From: Tautonia marina
Lineage (GTDB): Bacteria > Planctomycetota > Planctomycetia > Isosphaerales > Isosphaeraceae
Assembly (NCBI RefSeq): GCF_009177065.1
Contig: NZ_WEZF01000025.1
Location: 46,372 to 110,371, forward strand
Length of the DNA: 64,000 nt
Direction of reading: 5' to 3'
The position numbers and the translations under genes are program-made. Position 1 is the first letter of the stretch; each line of letters opens with the position of its first letter. Positions 51,843 to 60,311 of this stretch are shown piece after piece. Under the pieces are notes generated by a model, which saw only the letters and a program-made list of their open reading frames with translations, had not been told where the DNA came from and searched no databases.

Positions 51843-53894
51843 ATGAAGAGGCGAGATGCAAGCGATCGTCTTCGCAATTCCTTGATCCGACGCGCGATCC
51901 TGGGAATCCTCGTATGGTCCTTCCCGTCCGCCGCCGTCGTGGCCTCTCCAGCACAGGATGAATCCCCGGACCGGCAGGTCGCCGAATGGGTGATCCTGCT
52001 GGGCGGCTCGGTGGAACTGGAGGGCAGGCCCGGCCGCATCAGGGAGGTGATCCAACTCCCGGCGGACACGTTCCACCTGGAGCGGGTGGACCTCGTGGGG
52101 ACAAATATCGACCCGCCCGACTTGCAGCGGCTGTCCGGCCTGACCCGCCTCAAAGCGCTGCACCTACCCGGGCCGATGTGGAACCCCAGCGCGGGGGCTC
52201 GCATGGATTACAGCCGAGAAACGCGCCACATCGCGGCTCTTTCAAGCCTTGAAGAACTCACCTTCAGCTATACCTATCTCGAATCGATCAAGTTCAACGA
52301 TGACGGAATCGAAGAGATCGCCCCCCTCGGCCCCAGCCTCCGGCGCCTGAGCATCGAAGACACCCAGGTCCGAGGCCGCCACCTGGCGCCGTTCACGAAC
52401 CTTGAGGCGCTCGATCTGGTCTACTGTCCCGTGGATGATGAGGGCCTGGAGCAAATGCGCGGCATGACCAGGCTGCGGACGCTCCTGTTGCGAGACGCCC
52501 TCATCAGCGACGAGGGCCTTCAGAATCTCGCGGGCCTGGTCAACCTCGAGCAGCTCGACCTGGGCGGGACGAAGATCACCGACGCCGGAATCGCCCACCT
52601 CAGTGGATTGACCCGACTGAAGACGTTGAACCTTCAGGGGAGCGACCTCACCGACGAAGGCATCGGCCACCTGGCAGGGATGATCGGCCTGGAGGAACTG
52701 AACCTGTACGGCACCCGCGTGAGCAACGCGGCGGTTGACGTGCTCAAGGATCTGGAGAACCTCCGAACGGTCGACCTGCGGTACACCCGGATGTCTCGCA
52801 CCGGCGTCGAACGGCTCCGCGATGCGATTCCGGGCTGCACCCCGATGTTCTTCGACTCCACGATTCGCCCCGAGCTGCCCGAAGGTGCCGATCGCCTCGT
52901 GGCCGGCGCGGGAGACGCGGCGGTGGCCGACTGGGTCCGCTCGATCGGCGGCCGGGCGGTCGTCGAGGATGACAGGCTCGTCGAGGTCTCGCTTGAAGGA
53001 ACGAGCGTGACCGACGAGCTGCTCGAAAACCTGAACGGTCTGGATCACCTGCGGACCCTGCGGCTCCGGTCGACCGAGATCGGCGACCTGGGCATGCGTC
53101 ACCTGGCGGGATTGGTCGGCCTGGCGGAGCTGGACCTGAACGGCACGATGGTCTCCGACTCGGGCCTCGTCCACCTCGCCGGGCTCAAGCGCTTGCGGAC
53201 GCTCGACCTGTCCCACACGCAGCTTTCCGGCCGTGGGTTTGCCGACCTGACGGACCTCGCCCTGGTACAGGTGCGCCTCTCCGACGCCCCCATCGATGAT
53301 CAAGGAATTGCCAATCTCTCGGAGATTGGTACCCTCCGGGAACTCGTCCTGGCCTTCACCGATGTGACCGACGACGGCCTGGCCCTCCTGGAGACGCTTC
53401 AGGAACTTCGGCGGCTCGACCTGGCCGGGACCGACATCGGCAACCGGGGCCTTCGTCACCTGGCAAACCTGGAGGAACTCACCGCCCTGGGACTCGGCTA
53501 CACGAGGATCACCGACGCCGGCATGACTCACCTGAAACCTCTCCTGAAGCTCCGAGAGCTGGGCCTGATCCGGACCCGGATCGGCGACGCCAGCATGCCC
53601 GTCGTCGGCGGCCTCTCCCAGCTCGAAGACCTGAACCTCGACTACACCGACGTCGGCGACGAAGGCCTGCAATCCCTCGGCAGCCTGGCGAATCTTCGAC
53701 GACTGAGCCTCGACAGCACCCACGTCACCGACGCCAGCGTCCCGCTCCTGACCCGGTTCCTCGACCTCATCACGTTAAATCTCTATCACACCTTTATCAC
53801 CGAGGACGGGCACCGGCAGATCCGCGAGGCGGTGCCGCAGTGCGAGATCATCTTCGACCCCCGATCAAGCGACCCCAAACGTCGCCGGAGCTGA
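51843..53894 (+). CDS. Leucine-rich-repeat protein with internal duplication
   Basis: A 683-residue protein with an N-terminal signal (ILGILVWSFPSAAVVASPA). It has about 24-residue leucine-rich repeats of the planctomycete kind (LxxLxxLxLxxTxITDxGLxxL). A capping module occurs twice, VAEWVILLGGSVELEG near residue 46 and VADWVRSIGGRAVVEDD near 361. Each begins its own run of repeats and the first run ends in AIPGCTPMFFDS, so an ancestral LRR gene was doubled. Probably secreted or periplasmic and used for binding. No ribosome site is clear before the ATG, but AT-rich promoter-like DNA precedes it. The second LRR gene follows by 86 bases. Confidence 0.85.
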   Translation: MKRRDASDRLRNSLIRRAILGILVWSFPSAAVVASPAQDESPDRQVAEWVILLGGSVELEGRPGRIREVIQLPADTFHLERVDLVGTNIDPPDLQRLSGLTRLKALHLPGPMWNPSAGARMDYSRETRHIAALSSLEELTFSYTYLESIKFNDDGIEEIAPLGPSLRRLSIEDTQVRGRHLAPFTNLEALDLVYCPVDDEGLEQMRGMTRLRTLLLRDALISDEGLQNLAGLVNLEQLDLGGTKITDAGIAHLSGLTRLKTLNLQGSDLTDEGIGHLAGMIGLEELNLYGTRVSNAAVDVLKDLENLRTVDLRYTRMSRTGVERLRDAIPGCTPMFFDSTIRPELPEGADRLVAGAGDAAVADWVRSIGGRAVVEDDRLVEVSLEGTSVTDELLENLNGLDHLRTLRLRSTEIGDLGMRHLAGLVGLAELDLNGTMVSDSGLVHLAGLKRLRTLDLSHTQLSGRGFADLTDLALVQVRLSDAPIDDQGIANLSEIGTLRELVLAFTDVTDDGLALLETLQELRRLDLAGTDIGNRGLRHLANLEELTALGLGYTRITDAGMTHLKPLLKLRELGLIRTRIGDASMPVVGGLSQLEDLNLDYTDVGDEGLQSLGSLANLRRLSLDSTHVTDASVPLLTRFLDLITLNLYHTFITEDGHRQIREAVPQCEIIFDPRSSDPKRRRS

Positions 53895-53980
53895 CCGCCT
53901 CAGGAATCCCCTCGGCTCCCTCAACGTTCGGTGATGCTCACAACGCTTGCGCCTCGGGAACGGACCAAGAGCACACAACG

Positions 53981-55081
53981 ATGACGATTCTCCTGAATTC
54001 CCTTTGCCTCATCGCCCCCTTGTTCTGGGCATCGACCTCCCCGGCCGACGACGATCTCGCCGTCCAGCTTGCTGACCTCGGGGCCCGCTGTTCCCGCAAT
54101 GCCGATGGCGCGATCATCAGCGTCGATCTGAGCCACGCCTGGCTCACCGACTCCGACCTAAAGGCGCTCGCCCTCCTGCCGGAACTCGAGCGCATCGACC
54201 TGTCCTACACGAAGGTCACCGACCTTGGCCTCGAACTCCTGGCTCCGCTGGAGCATGTCAAACACCTCAATCTGTACTATGCCGAGTACGTCACCGACGT
54301 CGGCATCGCGCATCTGAAGCACTGGACGAACCTTCGATCGCTGAACGTCCGCGGGACGAAGGTGACCAGCGAGGTCTTCGAGCACATTTCCGGCATGACG
54401 GAGCTCCGATGGCTCGACATCGGCCAGAGTCGCGTCAACGACGACCTGTTCGACGTCCTGGTGAGCCTCGATCAGCTCGAACACCTCGCCTTTGGTGGCA
54501 ACAAGATGAGTGGCGCCTCTCTCCCTCTCCTCAAAACCCTTCCCAGGCTCCGTGAGCTGAGCGTTTCAGGCCGGCAGCGGACCGACTCGGGCCTCTGGAG
54601 CGTCGCGGTGACGGACTTCAACATCGTCCACATCGCCGAGCTCGGTTCGCTCGAAGTGCTCGACCTCGGGCAGACGAGCCTCTCGGATCGCGGCGTCGCG
54701 GAGCTGGCTCGCCTGCGCGACCTGCGCACGCTTGACCTGAGCGGCACACGCGTCACCGCCCGGGGAATCGAGGCGCTGGCCGAACTGCCGAATCTGCGGC
54801 ACCTGAAGCTCTGGAACGCCCCGGGCATCGACGACGACGCCGTGCCGGCCCTCCTCCAGTTGAAGGGCCTGGAGATCCTCGAATTGCAGGAGACACGCCT
54901 CTCGGCCCGGGCCGTGTCGCAACTGGCCGAGATGACGAGCCTCAAGCAGCTCTTCCTCGGCGGCCTCGACCTCGCCCCGGAGCAGGTCGAGGCCCTGCGC
55001 GAGGCCATGCCCGAATGCCAGGTGAGCTGGTGGGAGACGCCGAGGATCGAGCAGCCCGAGCCAGAACGCCGCGGCGACTGA
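53981..55081 (+). CDS. Leucine-rich-repeat protein
   Basis: A 366-residue LRR protein, started at the ATG at 53981 where a signal peptide begins (TILLNSLCLIAPLFWAST). The capping module LAVQLADLGARCSRNADG near residue 25 matches those of the preceding LRR protein. About twelve repeats follow (LRTLDLSGTRVTARGIEAL and similar). It ends REAMPECQVSWWETP, the same kind of closing (REAVPQCEIIFDP) as its neighbour. The two genes are tandem paralogues. It converges with the DUF1552 gene at 55113. Confidence 0.85.
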   Translation: MTILLNSLCLIAPLFWASTSPADDDLAVQLADLGARCSRNADGAIISVDLSHAWLTDSDLKALALLPELERIDLSYTKVTDLGLELLAPLEHVKHLNLYYAEYVTDVGIAHLKHWTNLRSLNVRGTKVTSEVFEHISGMTELRWLDIGQSRVNDDLFDVLVSLDQLEHLAFGGNKMSGASLPLLKTLPRLRELSVSGRQRTDSGLWSVAVTDFNIVHIAELGSLEVLDLGQTSLSDRGVAELARLRDLRTLDLSGTRVTARGIEALAELPNLRHLKLWNAPGIDDDAVPALLQLKGLEILELQETRLSARAVSQLAEMTSLKQLFLGGLDLAPEQVEALREAMPECQVSWWETPRIEQPEPERRGD

Positions 55082-55112
55082 GCCCCAAAGCCCTCGATCC
55101 CCGAGCGACCGC

Positions 55113-56423
55113 TCAGACAATCTCGGACAGCTTCGTTTCACCCGTCGGGAAGTCGCCGATCCGAGCCCCGACGACCTCTTCGGCCAGGGTCAGGTACAGG
55201 TCGCCGACCGTACCCGTCACCCGGGTATGCCTCCCGGTCTTCAGATTCCCGGCGTGGCCGGCGAGGATCATGGCCAGGCCGGCGTTCTTGTGGGAGTTGG
55301 CCTCGGCGTGCTCGTGCACGAACAGTGCGCAGGTGTGATCGAGCAAAGTGCCGTCCCCTTCCGGAATCGACTTGAGCTTGGCGAGGAAGTAGGCGAACTC
55401 CTCGACGTGCCAGCGGCAGATGTCGCGCATGATGCGCTGGCCTTCGGGAGACTCGACCCGACCGTGCGTGTACTCGTGGTGCCGCTCGTACGTGTATCCC
55501 AGCCAAGGGAACCGCGAAAGCCCCTGGCACTTGGACAGCATGTAGGAGGCCACTCGAGTCTGTCGCGACGCCAGGGCGTGGACCAGCAGATCGGTCTGCA
55601 GCTTCGCGATCCGGGGCCAGTCCTTCAGGTCTCCCCCCTCCGGCGGCTGCTCGACGACCTGTGCGTATTCCGGCGGGAGGCTCGCCACCGAGCGTTCCAG
55701 GCTACGCACCGAGGTCAGGTACTCGTCCAGCCGCTGCTGGTCGCTGTACCCGAGGCCCGCTTTCAGCGTCTTCGCCTCATCGCTCACCGCGTCCAGGATG
55801 CTCTTTTTGCGCTCGATCCAGTACGGTTCCTTGGAGCCGAACAGACGGTCGAAGAGCCGGTGCGGCAACATCTCGGGCGGCAACGGCCGATCGCGACCGG
55901 CCCAGCTCATGTTCCGCTGAATGCTCTCGCCGAACGATTCCTGACAGACTCCGATCTGCAGCGAGCGGAAGCGGCTCTGCGAGCCGATCTCCTGCGCGAT
56001 GACCTGATCGATCGAGGGTCCGCCTGCCCCTCGCCCCGAGAACATCTCGCCCGAGACCAGCCCGCTCATCGAGTTGTGATGGCCATTGCCCGGCCCGGGC
56101 AGGCGGGCGGCCGGGTTGTCGACGCCGCTGATCACATGAATGTCCTGCCGGAACCGCGAGAGCGGCTGGAGGCAGGGGGTCATCGCATAGCCCGGCCCAT
56201 CCTCGCGCGGAATCCAGTATTTCTCGATGATGCCGTTGCCATTGAACCAGTAGACGAACCGCGTCTCGATCGGATCGGCCGGCACGCCCGCCTCGGCGGC
56301 ATACGCCGTCCCGCTGGAGTTCAGCATCGCCTCGAAGGTCGGCAACCCGATGTGGATCGCGGCGCCCGACAGGCCCACGCCCCTCAAAAACGCACGACGG
56401 GACAGGGGATCTCGCGTGGCCAT
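55113..56423 (-). CDS. DUF1552 family protein, Tat-exported
   Basis: A 436-residue DUF1552 protein with a leader containing [21 protein letters not shown]. Conserved stretches are [71 protein letters not shown] and [21 protein letters not shown]. Its start lies 4 bases after the stop of the DUF1592-type gene, so they form a two-gene operon. Function unknown. Confidence 0.9.
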   Translation of the reverse strand: MATRDPLSRRAFLRGVGLSGAAIHIGLPTFEAMLNSSGTAYAAEAGVPADPIETRFVYWFNGNGIIEKYWIPREDGPGYAMTPCLQPLSRFRQDIHVISGVDNPAARLPGPGNGHHNSMSGLVSGEMFSGRGAGGPSIDQVIAQEIGSQSRFRSLQIGVCQESFGESIQRNMSWAGRDRPLPPEMLPHRLFDRLFGSKEPYWIERKKSILDAVSDEAKTLKAGLGYSDQQRLDEYLTSVRSLERSVASLPPEYAQVVEQPPEGGDLKDWPRIAKLQTDLLVHALASRQTRVASYMLSKCQGLSRFPWLGYTYERHHEYTHGRVESPEGQRIMRDICRWHVEEFAYFLAKLKSIPEGDGTLLDHTCALFVHEHAEANSHKNAGLAMILAGHAGNLKTGRHTRVTGTVGDLYLTLAEEVVGARIGDFPTGETKLSEIV

Positions 56424-56426
56424 GAT

Positions 56427-58442
56427 CTATTCCGTTCCTTTCTGGAGGAAAAGTTCTGAGGTGATCAAGGCAACGATCAACTCTCGGAAACGGAACCCGG
56501 AGTCACGAAACGCCTCATAGAGACCATCGAGGACCGGCTCATCGTTGACGGTCTCCTGCCGACCGAACGCGTACCGGAAAAACTGCTTGACGATGGCCCG
56601 CTGGCTCGTCTCGCTCTCGGCGAGCAGCCGCCCCAGCTCCTTCGGCGTCGAGAACTCAGAGTTCTCGATCCCCTGGATGTACCCCGAGGGATCAATCTCC
56701 AGCTCGATCGACGTCGGACCACCCTCCCGGGAGGCGTTTCCCCTCCCCCTCCCGAATTGGAGCCTCATGGTCTCCTCGTAGGCACCGATCGCGTCATAAT
56801 TCTCGAAACCCAGGCCGATCGGATCGATCAGGCGATGACACGAGGCGCACGACTCGCTGTTCAGGTGAATCGCAAGCCGCTCGCGGTTCGTCATGGGAGC
56901 GGCCTCGGTGACGACCGGCAAATCCGTGCTGACGCCCGCCGGAGGCGGAGGGACCTCCTGCCCGAGGAAGTGGTTGCGGACGAACAGGCCTCGGGCCGTC
57001 GGCGAGGTCTCGGCCGGATTGCTCGTCGCCACCAGGAAGGAGCCGTGGCCCAGCACCCCGGAACGCCCAGACTCGGCAGGATAGGCCACCTTGCCGAATT
57101 CCTCCTCCGGCATCGGAAGCTCATAGAGCTGGGCGAGGTCCGCGTTGATGAAGGTGTAATCGGCCGTGAAGATCGCACGGAAATCCCGATCATTCCAGAC
57201 CAGGTCGTTGAAGAGGCGCCGCGTTTCTTCCACCATCGCCGCGGCGACCTCGGCGTTGTACTGCCGGAACCGGCGACGGTCCTTCGTGGCATCGAGCACC
57301 CGATCGAATCGGAGCCACTGGGCCAGGAACTCGTCCAGCGCACTGCGGGCTCGGGGGTCGTCGAGCATCCGACGGGCCGCCGCTTCGACCTGCCCTGGCG
57401 TCGACAGCTCGCCCGCTGCGGCGGCCCGGAACAGCTCATCGCTGGGCATCGTATCCCAGAGGAGGTACGAAAGCCGGCTGGCCATCTCGTAATCCGCGTC
57501 CGGGCCGTCCGCACCCCGCTCCACCCGAAACAGGAAGTAGGGCGACTGCAGCATGATCTCGATCACCATCGAGGCGCCCCGTTCGAACTCCTGGACCCGG
57601 CCGGCCTCCTCCAGGAACAGATCGCAATAGCGGGCCACTTCGTCCGCCGTCAGGGGGCGGCGGAAGGCCTTGAGCCCGAACTGCCGGACGAACTCGCCTG
57701 CGGCCTCGGCATCGGTCGGCGATTCGGGATTGCGAGGGATCAACCCCTGGTGATCCCCTCCCCGAAAGGCCGCCTGGGCCAGACGCTCTGCCGCCTTGCC
57801 ATACGCCTCTGCTTGCAGCGGAGAGATCCCCTGAGCTTCGAGCTGGTTCTTGAATCCGTTGATGAAGTCTTCCTTGGGAAAACGGTTGGCCGGTTGAGAC
57901 TGGTCGCCGAGGAGGTCTCGCACCGTGTGGTTGTACTGACTATGCGTCAGACGCCGGACGGTCAACGTCTCCAGCTCTCGCACCTCGGCCCGGGCGATGG
58001 TCTCGCGTGCCTTGCGCACCTGATCGTCTGAGAGCCCAGCCAGGTAATTGACCCAGCTCAGCAAGAGTTGCTCGTCTTCGCTGTCTGGCCTGATCCGCCG
58101 GCCACCGGTGTGTTCCGTCCGCCTCGTGGGCTTTGTCAGCAACAACGATTGCCGGGGATCGCCCCGATCAACCAGATCGATCATCGAGAGCCCAAACGCC
58201 ACAATCTGCAGCTCGTTCGGATCCTCGCCCGGAAATTCGAGGAGCGTGTCGGAGGCCACACCATTATCGGTGTGGCATCGCTCGCACTGCACGGTGTGCA
58301 GCATGGGATAGACCTGCTCGACGAAGAACGACTCATCCCGCACCACCGTGTCCTCTGCCGCGGCAACCCGGCCGCATCCCGTGGCTGCCACGGCGATTAC
58401 GAACGCGGCAAGCACTCCCCACCCCGGCTCCCGCCTTCCCAT
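56427..58442 (-). CDS. Secreted DUF1587/DUF1592/DUF1588/DUF1585 haem protein
   Basis: A 671-residue member, the most compact here. The ATG at 58442 is followed by a signal region (GVLAAFVIAVAATGCG) that could be a lipobox (ATGC), so it may be a lipoprotein. The haem motif is CERCHTDNG near residue 55. Domains: DUF1587 (LTVRRLTHSQYNHTVRDLLGD), DUF1595 (FRRPLTADEVARYCDLF), DUF1592 (ASRLSYLLWDTMPSDELF), DUF1588 (CASCHRLIDPIGLGFENYDAIG) and DUF1585 (KQFFRYAFGRQETV). It lacks the long insert found in the other two. Partner DUF1552 gene directly downstream. Confidence 0.9.
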   Translation of the reverse strand: MGRREPGWGVLAAFVIAVAATGCGRVAAAEDTVVRDESFFVEQVYPMLHTVQCERCHTDNGVASDTLLEFPGEDPNELQIVAFGLSMIDLVDRGDPRQSLLLTKPTRRTEHTGGRRIRPDSEDEQLLLSWVNYLAGLSDDQVRKARETIARAEVRELETLTVRRLTHSQYNHTVRDLLGDQSQPANRFPKEDFINGFKNQLEAQGISPLQAEAYGKAAERLAQAAFRGGDHQGLIPRNPESPTDAEAAGEFVRQFGLKAFRRPLTADEVARYCDLFLEEAGRVQEFERGASMVIEIMLQSPYFLFRVERGADGPDADYEMASRLSYLLWDTMPSDELFRAAAAGELSTPGQVEAAARRMLDDPRARSALDEFLAQWLRFDRVLDATKDRRRFRQYNAEVAAAMVEETRRLFNDLVWNDRDFRAIFTADYTFINADLAQLYELPMPEEEFGKVAYPAESGRSGVLGHGSFLVATSNPAETSPTARGLFVRNHFLGQEVPPPPAGVSTDLPVVTEAAPMTNRERLAIHLNSESCASCHRLIDPIGLGFENYDAIGAYEETMRLQFGRGRGNASREGGPTSIELEIDPSGYIQGIENSEFSTPKELGRLLAESETSQRAIVKQFFRYAFGRQETVNDEPVLDGLYEAFRDSGFRFRELIVALITSELFLQKGTE

Positions 58443-58910
58443 GGAATGACTCCCGGCTCTCGCCCGAGCCCCGTCCTCACAGGGAACAGGGAGGGCAATT
58501 CTTCGGCAGATCCCCAAAGGGACACTTGTCCTGAGGCTCCGGCGCTCCCGTCTTTCAGAAGCGTCATCCTATCACCAATCGGCCCCATCTGACAGGACTT
58601 CTGGAAGATTCTCGAGAGGAAAACATGCATGAAATCACTCGATGTTTCCCGACGATCCGCACGACCGGGCATAACACCTCGGTCCTCGTGACCGATCGTG
58701 ATCCCGAAAGGGCCATCATACACTTTGTTGTTGACAGAATTGACCTTGTGGAATGTGGCTTGAAGCCCGGAATCGCTTCCCTCAACTGGCCATGAGTGCT
58801 TCTCGACTGTTCGTGTTAGCTGGGGTGCAAAGTCTGTATTCAGCGCAGAAAATACGGGGACGGCTCCTGAAGAGTCAGTCCCCGGATTGCGGAGGGGATG
58901 GAGAAGGGCG
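58443..58910. other. Intergenic region
   Basis: This 468-base gap separates two minus-strand cassettes. It should hold the promoter of the 58442 gene. Apart from the hairpin at 58856-58883 I see no gene or repeat. Confidence 0.4.
58850..58883 (-). terminator. Candidate terminator after the DUF1552 gene
   Basis: On the minus strand GGGGACTGACTC TTCAG GAGCCGTCCCC folds into a hairpin with one or two mismatches, followed by GTATTTTC. It lies about 27 bases after the stop of the gene ending at 58911. Confidence 0.5.
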
Positions 58911-60173
58911 TTAGCTTCGGGAGACGTCCAGGCCGGTGAGGGTTCCATGACCGGTGTTGAAGGAGTCGACCTCAATGCCGAGGCGCTGGAGCATGCTGAC
59001 ATAGAGGTTGCAGAGGGGAGGGGGGTTCTGGGAATCGAACGCGAGGTGCTGTCCGTGGCGGAAGCCGCCGCCGGCGAGGAGAATGGGCAGGTTCTTGTTC
59101 GAGTGGCTGCTGGCGTCTCCCAGGTTGCTGCCGAGGTAGACCATGGTGCGGTCGAGGAGGGAATCGCCCCCTTCCTGGGAGTGCTTCAGCTTGGCAACCA
59201 GCTCGGAGAGGACCTTCATGCATTCGACCTCGATGAGTTCGAGCTGAGCAAGTTTGCCGGGGTCCTTGCCGTGGTGGGAGAGATCGTGATGCCCCTGGGT
59301 GACTCCCGGGATGGGAGGAACGCTGGTGGCGCCTGCGAGCATGATGGTGATCAGGCGGGTGGAATCGGTTTGAACGGCCAAGTGGGCGAGGTCGAACAGG
59401 AGGCGGGTCCGGCCGATGAGGTCGCTGCGATCGGTGATGTCCCGGGGGGGCTCGACATCGACCCTGGGCTTGGGAGTGCGTAACCACTTTTCATCGATGA
59501 GAAGGCGCTGCTCCAGCTCTCGGACACTGGTGAGATAGTCGTCGAGCTTGTGGCGATCGTCGGAGCCGAGTTCGGTGAGCAGGGATCGGGCCTGATCGCG
59601 AACGTCGTCGAGGATGCTGCGGCCGTCTTCAAGGTTTCGCATCTGGGCCCGGACCTCGTGCTCCTGCCCTTCAAGGAACATCTCGGCGAAGAGCTTCGAG
59701 GGGGAATGATGTGCGGGGACTCGGGCCCCGGTGCGGGTCCAGGAGAGACCGAGCCCTTCGCCGGAGAGGGCCAGGCTGGGGAACCGGGTCTGAGCGCCGA
59801 TCTGCTCGGCAGCGAACTGATCGACGGAGATGCCGTTGCGGATGCCAGGCTGGCCGGCGCCAGGGATGCCAGTGAGGAAGCCGTCAATCGCCTGGTGGCC
59901 GCCACTGATGCCGGTCAGGCCAGAGATGACGGTGAACTCGTTCCGGTATTCACCCAGGACGTCGAGGTAGGGGGATAGCTCATCGAGCTGGCCCGCCTGC
60001 TTGGGGAAAAAACTCTCAGGGTAGAAGCCCAAGGGGGCACAGATGCAAATCATTCGCCGAGGGGCCTCGGCGAGGCCGGCGCCCCGAGCCTGGGTAGGAA
60101 GGAAGGCGTCGAGCCAGGGAAGGGCCACGGAGATCCCAGTGGCTCGAAGGAACTGGCGGCGGGAATGATGCAT
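58911..60173 (-). CDS. DUF1552 family protein, Tat-exported
   Basis: A 420-residue DUF1552 protein with leader SRRQFLRATGISVALPWLDAFL. Conserved stretches: ICAPLGFYPESFFPKQAG, GLTGISGGHQAIDGFLTG, DDRHKLDDYLTSVRELEQRL, DLAHLAVQTDSTRLITIML and LDRTMVYLGSNLGDASSHSN. The His-containing QGHHDLSHHGKD is present in this branch. It follows the DUF1592-type gene by 138 bases on the same strand, a wider spacing than in the other cassettes. Function unknown. Confidence 0.9.
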   Translation of the reverse strand: MHHSRRQFLRATGISVALPWLDAFLPTQARGAGLAEAPRRMICICAPLGFYPESFFPKQAGQLDELSPYLDVLGEYRNEFTVISGLTGISGGHQAIDGFLTGIPGAGQPGIRNGISVDQFAAEQIGAQTRFPSLALSGEGLGLSWTRTGARVPAHHSPSKLFAEMFLEGQEHEVRAQMRNLEDGRSILDDVRDQARSLLTELGSDDRHKLDDYLTSVRELEQRLLIDEKWLRTPKPRVDVEPPRDITDRSDLIGRTRLLFDLAHLAVQTDSTRLITIMLAGATSVPPIPGVTQGHHDLSHHGKDPGKLAQLELIEVECMKVLSELVAKLKHSQEGGDSLLDRTMVYLGSNLGDASSHSNKNLPILLAGGGFRHGQHLAFDSQNPPPLCNLYVSMLQRLGIEVDSFNTGHGTLTGLDVSRS

Positions 60174-60311
60174 GGGACGAGGACCCGAAAGGGAGGAATG
60201 AGGGGTTCAGGAGCCGTGCCGAGCGATGGTCATGGGAATGATTCGGCTGGAGCAGCAGATTGTGTGCGGCACGCCGGGACAGGCCAACCCTATTGAGCAA
60301 AGGCTCTCTGG

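Noticed and set aside
52242..53723. A 493-codon minus-strand frame with regular repeats
   Set aside because: The periodicity mirrors the LRR repeats of the real plus-strand gene.
51843..55081. Repeated DNA that might be a CRISPR array or tandem repeat
   Set aside because: Repeats are about 72 bases, divergent and in frame; they encode leucine-rich repeats. No CRISPR array was seen anywhere in the window.
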